Source of the DNA: Chryseobacterium glaciei
Lineage (GTDB): Bacteria > Bacteroidota > Bacteroidia > Flavobacteriales > Weeksellaceae
NCBI RefSeq assembly: GCF_001648155.1
Contig: NZ_CP015199.1
Span: forward strand, 1,560,501 to 1,624,500
DNA: 64,000 nt
Reading direction: 5' to 3'
Shown here: one piece after another, positions 7,866-15,807 of the stretch
Layout of the letters: every line of letters begins with the position of its first letter
Position numbering within the stretch: position 1 is the first letter of the stretch
The notes under the pieces: model-generated
What the model was told of the DNA's origin: nothing
Database searches by the model: none
What the model saw: the letters and a program-made list of their open reading frames with translations, nothing else
Position numbers and translations under genes: made by a program

Positions 7866-8939
7866 ATGGCACACAATTTAAATTTCAACGACCAAACAGG
7901 TAAATATTCATTTTTTTCTGTGCAACAGAAAGCATGGCACGGATTAGGGCAGATTGTAGAAAATTATCCCACAAGTGAAGAAGCCATCAAACACGCAGGG
8001 CTTGACTATGAAGTCATTAAAGCACCTTTGTTTACCAAAGGCGGTACAATGTCCATAGACAACAACGGAGAAATCAAGGAATCTTCCAACATCTTGCTAC
8101 CAAATAATTTTGCAACTCTGCGCACCGACAACAATACCGCATTGGGTGTGGTGGGCAAAGATTATCACATCGTGCAGAACAGGGAAGCCTTTTCTTTCTT
8201 TGATGCCATTGTAGGCGGTGGTGACGGGATTCTCTACGAGACAGCAGGAGCATTGGGCAATGGGGAACGTATTTTTATAACCGCCAAACTACCCGACTAT
8301 ATCCGCGTTGGCAATGGCGATGACGTGACCGAGAAATATATCTTCCTGACCACCTCCCATGATGGTAGCGGAAGCATCACAGCCGCATTTACCCCTATCA
8401 GAATCGTCTGTCAGAATACCCTTAACGCTTCCCTGCGCAGTATGTCGAATGTTGTGCGCATCAAACACACCGCAGGGGCTAAACAACGTCTGGAAGATGC
8501 CCATAAAGTAATGGGGCTCGCCAAGAAAATGAGCATCGAGTTAGAGGGAATTTTTAACCAATGGGCGAAAGTAAAGGTTAATGACAGAGAGGTAAAAAAA
8601 CTGATCCAGTTGGCACTCTGCCCGAATAAGGAAACCCTGCAACACCTGCAAAACGGTAATGAAGACGAAATCTCCACGGTTTTCAAAAACACCGTAGAAG
8701 ATGCCTTCGCCTACGCTATGCTGTCCGATACACAGCAAATGGAAACCACAAAAGGAACTTTGTTTGGAGCCTACAATGCCGTGACAGGCTACTATCAGAA
8801 TGTACGCAGTTACAAGGACAGCGAAGCAAAGGTACAATCCATTGTAATGGGCGGTACAGCGCAGGGAAAAGCACAAAAAGCATTTGAACTGTGTACAGCT
8901 TTTAAAGTGGATGGCGCAGAAATATTCAACCTTAATTAA
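7866..8939 (+). CDS. DUF932 phage/plasmid-like protein
   Basis: 357 residues of the DUF932 family (phage/plasmid-like protein, TIGR03299 type). Typical sequence includes the N-terminal AWHGLGQIVENYPTSEEA, then DYHIVQNREAFSFFD, RIFITAKLPDYI and TPIRIVCQNTLNASL. The biochemical role of the family is not established; it is a regular neighbour of SSB and PRTRC genes on Bacteroidota plasmids and ICEs. It begins 45 bp after ssb and ends in a hairpin terminator, so ssb and this gene form one unit. Confidence 0.92.
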   Translation: MAHNLNFNDQTGKYSFFSVQQKAWHGLGQIVENYPTSEEAIKHAGLDYEVIKAPLFTKGGTMSIDNNGEIKESSNILLPNNFATLRTDNNTALGVVGKDYHIVQNREAFSFFDAIVGGGDGILYETAGALGNGERIFITAKLPDYIRVGNGDDVTEKYIFLTTSHDGSGSITAAFTPIRIVCQNTLNASLRSMSNVVRIKHTAGAKQRLEDAHKVMGLAKKMSIELEGIFNQWAKVKVNDREVKKLIQLALCPNKETLQHLQNGNEDEISTVFKNTVEDAFAYAMLSDTQQMETTKGTLFGAYNAVTGYYQNVRSYKDSEAKVQSIVMGGTAQGKAQKAFELCTAFKVDGAEIFNLN

Positions 8940-8948
8940 GTAACAATG

Positions 8949-8974
8949 GGCTACCGCTTTGGTGGTAGCCTTTT
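8949..8974 (+). terminator. Terminator after the DUF932 gene
   Basis: GGCTACC-loop-GGTAGCC followed by TTTT, starting 9 bp after the DUF932 stop. An open frame reads through it from 8946, but the next gene more likely starts at the ATG at 8988. Confidence 0.75.
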
Positions 8975-8987
8975 AAAAATAATCTTT

Positions 8988-9236
8988 ATGACCACTGAAC
9001 AATTGAAAGAACAGTTTCTAGGACTTTTGACCATTAATTTGCCAAATTCCGAAATCGTGCTATTATTCAATAAAGCTATTGAAAGCGGTGCTTTGGATTA
9101 CGAAAATGAGGAAGAAGATAGTTACAGGACAGCCAAGATTATATATCATGCTATTCTGTGTAAAATGGCTCAACATTGGAAACCCTTAGACCCTATAAAT
9201 CGCTGTGATTCTGAAAAACTTAAACGCTACCTCTAA
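8988..9236 (+). CDS. Small conserved ICE protein, unknown function
   Basis: 82 residues from the ATG at 8988 (MTTEQLKEQFLG). An upstream ATG at 8946 is rejected because it lies inside the terminator hairpin. The protein is helical and acidic in the middle (ENEEEDSYRTAKIIYHAI) with no motif I know. It is the first of five short genes in tandem leading into the PRTRC cassette. Confidence 0.65.
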   Translation: MTTEQLKEQFLGLLTINLPNSEIVLLFNKAIESGALDYENEEEDSYRTAKIIYHAILCKMAQHWKPLDPINRCDSEKLKRYL

Positions 9237-9252
9237 TCTAAAAAACAAGAAA

Positions 9253-9654
9253 ATGAAAGCTCTAGAGAGAATGAACAACGTAGAAAAAGGAAAATTCCTT
9301 GCCGACTTATTGCCCGAAGAATTGCCCAACATAACCCGATTTATTGAACAGGAAATACAGGGTTTCATGAAAAGTGAAGACCATAACAAAAGTATTTGGA
9401 AAGGAACTTTAATAACCGCTGATTTTTGGTACAGTCTTGTGCGGAATGTCGAAAAGGCTATACAAAAATGCGGTAGCAGACTGCACAAAAACCACCGATG
9501 GTTTGCCGACCAGTTATTTGATGGTTACAATGCGCTATTCACCATTCACTGCCTTATAGAATATGCTACAAAAGCAGAGTGTAATCACAAGCTCAAACAG
9601 GGAATACATTTCCTTTTCAGTGAAGCAAAGCTGATTCAAACAACCACAAATTAA
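9253..9654 (+). CDS. Conserved hypothetical protein of the maintenance block
   Basis: 133 residues from the ATG at 9253 (MKALERMNNVEKGKFLADLL); an in-frame start at 9205 would overlap the preceding gene and is less likely. All-helical, soluble, with FWYSLVRNVEKAIQKCG and HRWFADQLFDGYNALFT. No family recognised. It is in the same direction and tightly spaced (16 bp from the gene before, 10 bp to the gene after), so part of the same operon. Confidence 0.65.
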   Translation: MKALERMNNVEKGKFLADLLPEELPNITRFIEQEIQGFMKSEDHNKSIWKGTLITADFWYSLVRNVEKAIQKCGSRLHKNHRWFADQLFDGYNALFTIHCLIEYATKAECNHKLKQGIHFLFSEAKLIQTTTN

Positions 9655-9664
9655 ATCAACAGGC

Positions 9665-9850
9665 ATGAAAATAACAGATTTGAACGGCTTCGAAATCGAG
9701 ATCACAGACCTTAAAGAAGCCATTAAACAGGCAAAGAACTTTAAAGATTTACACCATGTCCCACCCATCCCAAGTGATAAAGAGCAACAGGAATATTGGA
9801 AAGATTTATACGAAAAGTTAGTAACGCTAAAATCAAAAATACGGGCATGA
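9665..9850 (+). CDS. 61-residue conserved hypothetical protein
   Basis: MKITDLNGFEIEITDLKEAI opens a short protein ending in a basic stretch KSKIRA. The 'LNG..IEITDL..AI.Q' pattern and the central HHVPP-containing turn look like a real folded mini-protein. Its stop overlaps the next start (ATGA at 9847-9850), which supports translation of both. Confidence 0.6.
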   Translation: MKITDLNGFEIEITDLKEAIKQAKNFKDLHHVPPIPSDKEQQEYWKDLYEKLVTLKSKIRA

Positions 9851-10080
9851 GCAATTTAGCAGACAAAACAGAATATAGGGCAATATCCATCATTTCAAAA
9901 ATGGTCAAAGACTTTGAAAGACTGCACTATTTGAACATGACCAAAAATGATGACGCGGATGCCTGTAAGGCTAGAAATCTTTTGGAGGGCATTATTCAAA
10001 GCAATGGCTACAAGCTAAACTATAAACGCATTGGCAACAGACCACTATTAAAAAATCAAGATGATGGCTCACGAAAATAA
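9847..10080 (+). CDS. 77-residue conserved hypothetical protein
   Basis: Starts at the ATG at 9847 (MSNLADKTEYRAISIISK), overlapping the previous stop by 4 bp; an in-frame ATG at 9796 would overlap more and is rejected. Helical and charged, ending in NRPLLKNQDDGSRK. Overlaps the next gene by about 20 bp. No domain recognised. Confidence 0.6.
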   Translation: MSNLADKTEYRAISIISKMVKDFERLHYLNMTKNDDADACKARNLLEGIIQSNGYKLNYKRIGNRPLLKNQDDGSRK

Positions 10081-10429
10081 TAATGATTTCGCAGATTGGC
10101 TTTATAACAGGTACGTGGAAGCCCTACGAAAAAACGATACTATACGGGCGCTAATTTTTTTAGACGTAATGAGCCAATATTTCATTAAGGCACTTACCCA
10201 AAGAAGGTTCAGCAAGCAAAAACGCTACACGGGTAACCTGCTAAAATCCATTGAAAAAGCCCATAAAAATGGCACAGCCAACAAGCTCGCCCTTGTAGGA
10301 GAAGAATGGCAACGCGAATTCCAAAAAGCAATGGCAGACTACGAAAAAAGTCTCCGTGAAATGGACTTTGACGAAGAAACTATTACAGAATTAATAATTG
10401 AAAAAAAATGCAACTATGGAAACAACTAA
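10061..10429 (+). CDS. 122-residue conserved hypothetical protein
   Basis: Begins MMAHENNNDFADWLYNRYV; the second ATG at 10064 is equally possible. Fully helical, with a basic centre (TQRRFSKQKRYTG) and an acidic helix (REMDFDEETITELI) before the end. It overlaps the previous and following genes, so it belongs to the PRTRC-leading operon. Family not recognised. Confidence 0.6.
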   Translation: MMAHENNNDFADWLYNRYVEALRKNDTIRALIFLDVMSQYFIKALTQRRFSKQKRYTGNLLKSIEKAHKNGTANKLALVGEEWQREFQKAMADYEKSLREMDFDEETITELIIEKKCNYGNN

Positions 10430-10937
10430 TTTTTTCAGACAGATAGCCCAAATGGACATTAAAGGTGACCTAAATATCACCATAAAACAGGGCTCAGAAA
10501 GCAATTGGATAGTATCGGTACTGCTCAATAATGAGCATTGTGACGACAACGCAAAAAACCTCATTGTACCCTGTACCCTTAGAGGAACAGCGGAGGAACT
10601 GGACGAGGATTTTTTTGGAACCATTACCTCACCACTAGAGAGGGCATCGGGTCTAATGGTCAACATGGAATCCTATATGAAGCAGTTAGAGGAAGCTAAA
10701 AAACACTCTGCAATGGAAAACGAAAAAGCCGATAAAGAGAAAAAGGAAAAAGAGGGAAAGGATAAAAAATTTCAGGAAGCCATGTCAAAATCAACAGACC
10801 TCGAAAAAGAAAAGAAATATAAGGAATCATGGACGGCACTTCCAAAAATTACAGATTTTCCTGACCAAGCAGAAGCTATCCGCAAACGAATGTCAGAACT
10901 TGAAAAATTTCTTGCCCCTAGCCTATTCGGTGAATAA
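10416..10937 (+). CDS. PRTRC system protein E
   Basis: 173 residues from the ATG at 10416 (METTNFFRQIAQMDIKGDL). The N-terminal domain (1-80) with LNITIKQGSESNWIVSVLLNN, IVPCTLRGTAEELDEDFF and a SPLERASGLMVNMESYM block is typical of PRTRC protein E. A long Lys/Glu-rich coiled coil (about 85-140) and a C-terminal helix follow. PRTRC (ParB-related, ThiF-related cassette) genes are found on plasmids and ICEs; their joint function is unknown. It is followed 27 bp later by protein C. Confidence 0.85.
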   Translation: METTNFFRQIAQMDIKGDLNITIKQGSESNWIVSVLLNNEHCDDNAKNLIVPCTLRGTAEELDEDFFGTITSPLERASGLMVNMESYMKQLEEAKKHSAMENEKADKEKKEKEGKDKKFQEAMSKSTDLEKEKKYKESWTALPKITDFPDQAEAIRKRMSELEKFLAPSLFGE

Positions 10938-10964
10938 AACAAAATTTAATTTAAATCAACCATC

Positions 10965-11183
10965 ATGTTACTAGCAACACACCTCGAGAGAGTATTTATA
11001 CTCAAAGACAAAGGACAGGAAATTAAACTGACCGACCCCGAACCGAAATGGAGCGCAGATGCGGTATTGAATTTTTACGCTAATACCTACCCCATCTTAA
11101 CAACTTCCAAAATATCCAACCCAAAAATAAAAGATGATACCGTAGAATATCATTTTGAAAGCGTAATGGGGACAAAAGGCTAA
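10965..11183 (+). CDS. PRTRC system protein C
   Basis: 72 residues: LERVFILKDKGQEIKLTDP, PEPKWSADAVLNFYANTYPIL, and the end YHFESVMGTKG. The DP.P..s...V..~Y...YP.L..A pattern and terminal GTKG are the family signature. Small, soluble, of unknown mechanism; always encoded with other PRTRC genes, here between protein E and the frameshifted gene. Confidence 0.88.
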   Translation: MLLATHLERVFILKDKGQEIKLTDPEPKWSADAVLNFYANTYPILTTSKISNPKIKDDTVEYHFESVMGTKG

Positions 11184-11201
11184 AACTAAAACCACAAAGC
11201 A

Positions 11202-12398
11202 ATGAGCTATGCACAAACATATCCTATTGGGGAAACTAAAAATACCCGAAGAAAAACGGCAAAAACAACTTCACCGACAGTTGACCGAGTTCGCCCACCA
11301 GATGAAAAGGACAAAAGATTCTGGCGAAATCCAAAAGGACAAACTAAGGTCTGTTCCCATCAGCCAGCTTCCAATGGTTTTCTGAGAACAACATTCCTGC
11401 CAAGGCTGAAAGAAACAGAAACTGTACCACCCTGTCAGAGAATTATCCTAAAAATGGAAATGGATTTTTACAAGTCCCTTTCTCAAATGGCAAAGCATTA
11501 CGACGTCGAACCTAGACCTACAAATGATTTTGAATATCCTTACAATATGGCGTTTGCCTTATCAGACATTGAGCAGAAACTCAAAAACAAAGTCATTCAT
11601 TGGGATGCTGTCCGATTGGTACAGGATAAAAAAAAAACCTATTTTATCAGCGAGGAACGATATAAGACAGGCTCAACACTCTATTATATTCCTGTTGTAC
11701 CACTCTATACAATGCTTAAAGATAAGAGCAGAAAAAAAATAGCCAACCTAATTTTATCGGTTTTTAGCTACCTGTACCATATAGCTGATATCCCGTATTA
11801 TAGACAGGAAAACAGTTACCTGTATTGGCAATATGAAATGCTCACAGATTGGGTGGAAGAAGACGAAGAAAATGACGATACCGATCATTACAAATTGGAA
11901 CTCCAACAGGCAAAATCGATTGGTGATGCAATGGAACAAAAATTATTCAATCCTATCAATTTGCAAAGGTTTGAACAGAGAATAAATACTATAATCCCCA
12001 AAGATGAATTTGAGGGTGAATGCCTAAAAATGGCTGTTGAAGCGTATCAGCTCTATCAAGAATATCCTAGTGCAGGTATTTTCAGAAATGCACAACGTTC
12101 GGCTACTGACCCCGAAGAGGAAGACGAGAATGGATACGAAGATGATGAAAACAGGCTTACAATGGATAAATACATCTCTTTTTACGCAGACAGTAAAGGT
12201 TCGCTCTCCGATAATCTTTATGACACCGTCAACAATGAATTTAACGAATACGGAGAAATACAGGAACCCGCCATAAGCAAATGCTTTGACGGAAGACCCA
12301 TAACCGATAATACCCTTGATTTTGAAATCCGCCTTTTTACATTATTGGATAATCTAATTTACCTGTTGAACAATTATAAAATCAAAAACAATGAATAA
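11202..12398 (+). CDS. PRTRC-cassette associated protein, N-terminus probably frameshifted
   Basis: As written the frame starts at 11202, but its first 60 codons look non-coding in composition. In another frame the ATG at 11209 opens a convincing 58-residue segment (LLGKLKIPEEKRQKQL, RSVPISQLPMVF) that stops at 11383-11385. Adding one T to the TTTT run at 11378-11381 would join it to LRTTFLPRLKETETVPPC in the long frame, giving about 397 residues. If the break is real, translation would begin at the ATG at 11454 (MEMDFYKSLSQMAKHYDVEP), 314 residues. The protein has an acidic C-terminal half (EEEDENGYEDDENR) and NMAFALSDIEQKL. It overlaps PRTRC B by 8 bp. No biochemical role is known to me. 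Confidence 0.75.
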   Translation: MSYAQTYPIGETKNTRRKTAKTTSPTVDRVRPPDEKDKRFWRNPKGQTKVCSHQPASNGFLRTTFLPRLKETETVPPCQRIILKMEMDFYKSLSQMAKHYDVEPRPTNDFEYPYNMAFALSDIEQKLKNKVIHWDAVRLVQDKKKTYFISEERYKTGSTLYYIPVVPLYTMLKDKSRKKIANLILSVFSYLYHIADIPYYRQENSYLYWQYEMLTDWVEEDEENDDTDHYKLELQQAKSIGDAMEQKLFNPINLQRFEQRINTIIPKDEFEGECLKMAVEAYQLYQEYPSAGIFRNAQRSATDPEEEDENGYEDDENRLTMDKYISFYADSKGSLSDNLYDTVNNEFNEYGEIQEPAISKCFDGRPITDNTLDFEIRLFTLLDNLIYLLNNYKIKNNE

Positions 12399-13116
12399 TC
12401 TAACAGACATTACTGAGAATTTTGGAGCATTATACCACCCGAAATCGGCATTGGTGTTCTATGAAACAGATGGAGTGAACAAACATGTATATGTAGAGCA
12501 TTTCGATATGGATAAAAATGGCACTCCTGTTAATGCCCATCCCCTAACGGTGAGAGAAGCCAATCAGTTGGCAAAATCATTAAAGACCGAAAACAAAGAA
12601 AATCAGGCATTCCTGCAACCCAAAGGAATATTACCAACCAATGTACTGCAAATTAAGCCCTCCGAGAATGGTAATGTGCTATGGTTTACCAAAGCGCAGG
12701 AACGCCAATTATATTTTATAGAAAAATTAGGAATTCCCAATGGTAAAGCCAATATCCCGCCATTACTCTGGTTTGCGACCAAACACGGATTAGCCATCTA
12801 TGCGCTTAAAACCAATCAAAGACCCAAAAACGGCACTCCTCTATACCACGCCCCTTTCTTGAATATCTACGAACATGGCAATGTTTGTATGGGGACTGTT
12901 AATGTCGACATCAAAAAATCGGCTTCATTGGAAGAGTTTATAACCGCATGGGAAAACTATTTTTTTAACTCTTATTTCAGCCATTTGGTGCAAAGCCACA
13001 ATCCCATCAAGGGAAATTGTGTCAGCCTTTGGAAAAGGCTCGTTAAAACAAATGAGCCTTTTCCAAAAGAAGTATTGATAACAAACAGAACAAAAATTGA
13101 AACCTTACTACGATGA
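12391..13116 (+). CDS. PRTRC system protein B
   Basis: 241 residues. Characteristic sequence: a YHPKSALVFYE start, LQPKGILPTNVLQIKP, VLWFTKAQERQLYF, PPLLWFATKHGLAIYAL, then HAPFLNIYEHGNVCMGTVNV and WENYFFNSYFSHL. These are the conserved blocks of PRTRC protein B, which in some databases is placed near the E2/JAB-associated proteins of ThiF operons. It overlaps the genes on both sides (8 bp and 4 bp), so it is co-translated with the ThiF protein. Likely partner of the ThiF-like enzyme; mechanism unknown. Confidence 0.9.
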   Translation: MNNLTDITENFGALYHPKSALVFYETDGVNKHVYVEHFDMDKNGTPVNAHPLTVREANQLAKSLKTENKENQAFLQPKGILPTNVLQIKPSENGNVLWFTKAQERQLYFIEKLGIPNGKANIPPLLWFATKHGLAIYALKTNQRPKNGTPLYHAPFLNIYEHGNVCMGTVNVDIKKSASLEEFITAWENYFFNSYFSHLVQSHNPIKGNCVSLWKRLVKTNEPFPKEVLITNRTKIETLLR

Positions 13117-13916
13117 ATACCGAAAAAACAAAAGTCCACTTTACGGACGATTATCTAATCAATCCCACCAACCCCATTGAAGTAAATCTTATTGGTGCAG
13201 GTGGCACAGGCTCACAGGTACTCACTGCATTATCAAGAATGAACCACGCCTTAATCCAGCTTGGTCACGCAGGATTGTCTGTAAGATTATGGGATGATGA
13301 TTTGGTTACAGAAGCCAATTTGGGCAGACAATTGTTTGCAGAATGTGAATTGGAATTATATAAATCCACCACGCTAATCAACCGAACCAATCGTTTCTTC
13401 GGAACGAACTGGAAAGCGGAAACCGTGAAATTTCAAAGGAATGAACTAGGAAAATTTCCCGAAAATTCACTGGCAAACATTTACATATCCTGTGTTGACA
13501 GCGTAAAGGCTCGATTTGAATTGGCTGAAATATTGAAAAATTTAAATAACAGGCAAGCTTATAGAAATACACCCAAGTATTGGTTGGATTTTGGAAATAA
13601 TCAATATTCGGGGCAGGTTATCCTCTCTACCATTGAATACATACGGCAACCCAATTCGGATAAATATGATACGGTAGCCGATCTTCCCTTTGTTACCGAA
13701 GAATTTGGCGACCTGCTAAAACAGTCCGAAATAGAGGACGATACGCCAAGCTGTTCTTTAGCGGAAGCATTGGAAAAACAGGATTTATATATCAATTCTT
13801 CCCTCGCTCAAATGGGTTGTTCTCTTTTATGGAACTTGTTCCGCAATGGAATGACCGAAAACAGAGGGTTTTTTCTTAATCTAAAGGATTTTCGTTCACA
13901 ACCTTTAAAAATCTAA
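13113..13916 (+). CDS. PRTRC system ThiF-family (E1-like) protein
   Basis: 267 residues. A Rossmann-type nucleotide-binding motif VNLIGAGGTGSQVLTAL near residues 24-40 and WDDDLVTEANLGRQLF (the E1-type D...E.NL.RQ block) define the ThiF/MoeB/E1 superfamily, which adenylates the C-terminus of ubiquitin-like partners. ISCVDSVKARFEL and DFGNNQYSGQVIL are further family blocks. A likely Cys for thioester chemistry is in DTPSCSLAEAL. It is the last gene of the PRTRC operon. The substrate is not known; the GTKG-ended protein C is a tempting but unproven candidate because its C-terminus ends in glycine. Confidence 0.92.
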   Translation: MNTEKTKVHFTDDYLINPTNPIEVNLIGAGGTGSQVLTALSRMNHALIQLGHAGLSVRLWDDDLVTEANLGRQLFAECELELYKSTTLINRTNRFFGTNWKAETVKFQRNELGKFPENSLANIYISCVDSVKARFELAEILKNLNNRQAYRNTPKYWLDFGNNQYSGQVILSTIEYIRQPNSDKYDTVADLPFVTEEFGDLLKQSEIEDDTPSCSLAEALEKQDLYINSSLAQMGCSLLWNLFRNGMTENRGFFLNLKDFRSQPLKI

Positions 13917-13924
13917 AAATTCAA

Positions 13925-14084
13925 GCCCGAAAATATCGGGCGGCGCAAAGACAAGCACTCACGCTGTTCGTGGACGTCTTTGCGCGGAAAATCGGTGCAA
14001 CACCATTCGGTCATATTCCCCACTTTGCACCTGAATATGACCGAATACAGTTGCGGTTCATTCCGGGGATATTTCTTATATCCC
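13925..14084. repeat. Cluster of perfect inverted repeats after the PRTRC operon
   Basis: Four stem-loops in 160 bases: GCCCGA/TCGGGC (13925-13941); GCGCAAAGAC/GTCTTTGCGC (13943-13952 with 13976-13985, with a nested CACG/CGTG); a 14-bp perfect pair ATTCGGTCATATTC/GAATATGACCGAAT (14005-14018 with 14033-14046); and GGGATAT/ATATCCC (14066-14084). A further pair GGTGCAA/TTGCACC (13994-14000 with 14025-14031) offers alternate pairing with the third. The first could end the PRTRC transcript. The whole resembles a conjugative or replication origin, or a structured RNA. No gene is called in 13917-14273. Confidence 0.7.
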
Positions 14085-14273
14085 GATATCACATTTATCT
14101 TATCTATGATGAATTACCAGTTATCTATTTATTCGCTACGCTATCACCTCTTCTGGTTTTTCTGTTATTGGTTGAATTAATTTATTGAAATTAAAGTACG
14201 TTATCGCAACCGTATGAATACAGTACAATCATTAATTTTGATATTCACTTTCCCACTTAGCAATCGACGTGCA

Positions 14274-15062
14274 TTATAATCTTATCAGTTTGGAAATGAA
14301 AGCGAGATCACATGTCGATACCGAGAGTTTAACCCCTGAAGGATATTCTAAAGTTATCTGAGTCTGTACTTCTTCAGATTTTGGCAAGAATTTCTCAAGT
14401 TTTTCCTCCTGTCTAGTGAGTTCTTTGAGTTTAGTGCCGACTGCAATATTCTGCGCAGGCGCAACACTCTGCTTACTCAGTACATCAAAATCTCTTCCTG
14501 ATAAGACCGTGATTTTCTGAAGTTCCCTCCTCCTGCCGCCACGGTAGGTAATTCTTCCGGGAACAATCCCACTCATGGGAACATCGGTCGGTTTATCACA
14601 TAAGATTGAATCTTTTCTAAATTGCTTCTCGTTAAAAAAAACTTCAGAAAGCAAAGGGTTTTCTTTAGTAATGGTAGGCTCTTGGACGATGCCGCGTTTC
14701 TTTTTTTCTTCAAAGAGGTATTTTGCATACTGTCGGGGTTGAAAGTCAATCAACCAGGCCAGCAGTTCAAAATTTTTCTCGCTGGTCTTGATATCCTTTT
14801 TTAGAAAATTGTAGAGTGCCTTGAACTTATCGGGATCGCATCTTCTAATGGCTGATTCATGTAACTCCCCGTTATTTGGACGTCCAAGAAATGAGGTAAG
14901 TATGCGAAGATCCGATTTATTACATCCATCATTGAAAAGCATTAAGCATTCATTTCTAAGACGAGCGACGGTGGGGTGGGTTAAATTTATCGATAGCCTT
15001 CCCAGTTCACGTTGGGTTTCATAAAATTTGCGTACTTCAGCCCTGTATTGTTCTATCATCAT
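14274..15062 (-). CDS. Hypothetical protein with an IS66-accessory-like C-terminal tail
   Basis: 262 residues (start at the second Met equally possible). The N-terminal two thirds is helical with RRCDPDKFKALYNFLKKDIKT and ELLAWLIDFQPRQYAKYLF and matches no family I know. The last 30 residues, with ITLEYPSGVKLSVS and a hydrophobic LAFISKLI end, read like the C-terminus of IS66-type TnpA accessory proteins (YPNGV...LI). A basic patch GRITYRGGRRRELQK lies in the middle. It stands alone, pointing toward the inverted-repeat cluster. DNA binding is a guess. Confidence 0.65.
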   Translation of the reverse strand: MMIEQYRAEVRKFYETQRELGRLSINLTHPTVARLRNECLMLFNDGCNKSDLRILTSFLGRPNNGELHESAIRRCDPDKFKALYNFLKKDIKTSEKNFELLAWLIDFQPRQYAKYLFEEKKKRGIVQEPTITKENPLLSEVFFNEKQFRKDSILCDKPTDVPMSGIVPGRITYRGGRRRELQKITVLSGRDFDVLSKQSVAPAQNIAVGTKLKELTRQEEKLEKFLPKSEEVQTQITLEYPSGVKLSVSTCDLAFISKLIRL

Positions 15063-15488
15063 GTTCCGTAATTAAGCGTTAAATAAATTTTTTAATCCTA
15101 ATTTACAAGATCGACCTTGTATTTATAACTAGAACAATAAAAAAATGATGTAACAACAGTTCCATATTAAAATATCAGAATTAAAAATACCTAAGATCAA
15201 TGAATGGTTTTCAATTTGGATCTACCCTATTTGCTTTCTCTCAGCCTTCACCTCTGAGTACTTAAACTCCAACCCTGTGGAGCTTGACTTCGCATAAAAT
15301 TATATCTTTGATGAAAGGCCAAAACAGTTAGCCTTAATATACCAAATAAACCTATACCAGCCTGGATGCTGGGCAAAATATAATTTGAGAAAAGAAAAAG
15401 ACTTTATAACATCATTCAAAAAAAACAATATCAGAAAATACGGAAAACCGTAATTAAATATAAAATATAGTTTTCATCTTCGGGACAT
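15063..15488. other. Intergenic region with divergent promoters
   Basis: 426 bases with no ORF. It must hold the promoters of the 262-residue gene (leftward) and the 61-residue gene (rightward). A small CTCCA/TGGAG hairpin is at 15267-15282, and a promoter-like pair is listed separately. Nothing else recognised. Confidence 0.5.
15284..15310 (+). promoter_or_regulatory. Promoter-like elements
   Basis: TTG at 15284-15286 and TATCTTTG at 15303-15310 (TAnnTTTG match), 16 bp apart. It lies about 180 bp before the next start, so the transcript would have a long leader or start a short RNA. Confidence 0.35.
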
Positions 15489-15674
15489 ATGGAAAAGGAA
15501 ATCAACATCACATTAACAGAACGCCAAGCCAGGGCGTTAGCTGACGGTCTTTATTCACTGATTCAACAATTGGATGAACTTTATGAACAAAATAAAATAG
15601 ATAGAACAAAGCAATCCGCTGATATTTTAGAAGAAATCCGCAATGATGTTTTAGGAAAGATCTTTACTGAATAG
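15489..15674 (+). CDS. 61-residue hypothetical protein
   Basis: Begins MEKEINITLTERQARALADGL; one strand followed by two amphipathic helices with ILEEIRNDVLGKIF at the end, acidic overall. The composition and a perfect hairpin 16 bp after the stop support a real gene. No family recognised; it has the size of an antitoxin or small regulator, but no partner toxin is adjacent. Confidence 0.6.
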   Translation: MEKEINITLTERQARALADGLYSLIQQLDELYEQNKIDRTKQSADILEEIRNDVLGKIFTE

Positions 15675-15689
15675 AATATTAAATAACAT

Positions 15690-15724
15690 AAGAGGGTGAT
15701 AATAGATTTATTGTACACCCTCTT
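15690..15724 (+). terminator. Hairpin after the 61-residue gene
   Basis: AAGAGGGTG and CACCCTCTT form a perfect 9-bp stem with a 17-base loop. No T-run follows, so termination would be weak. Confidence 0.5.
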
Positions 15725-15807
15725 GCCAATCTATCAACTTATAAAACATACATTGGAACTGTAGTTTTAAACACATAAAAATAAATTAATCTCCAAAAAA
15801 ATACAAC

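Noticed and set aside
11376..11515. Third-frame ORF (WFSENNIPAKAERN...) in the PRTRC gene
   Set aside because: It would need a +1 shift and then overlap 60 bp of the next coding region; the one-T insertion model joins two frames more simply.
13970..14188. Open frames of 66-72 codons across the inverted repeats
   Set aside because: They run through perfect stem-loops, have no convincing start and read as hydrophobic, non-coding-like sequence.
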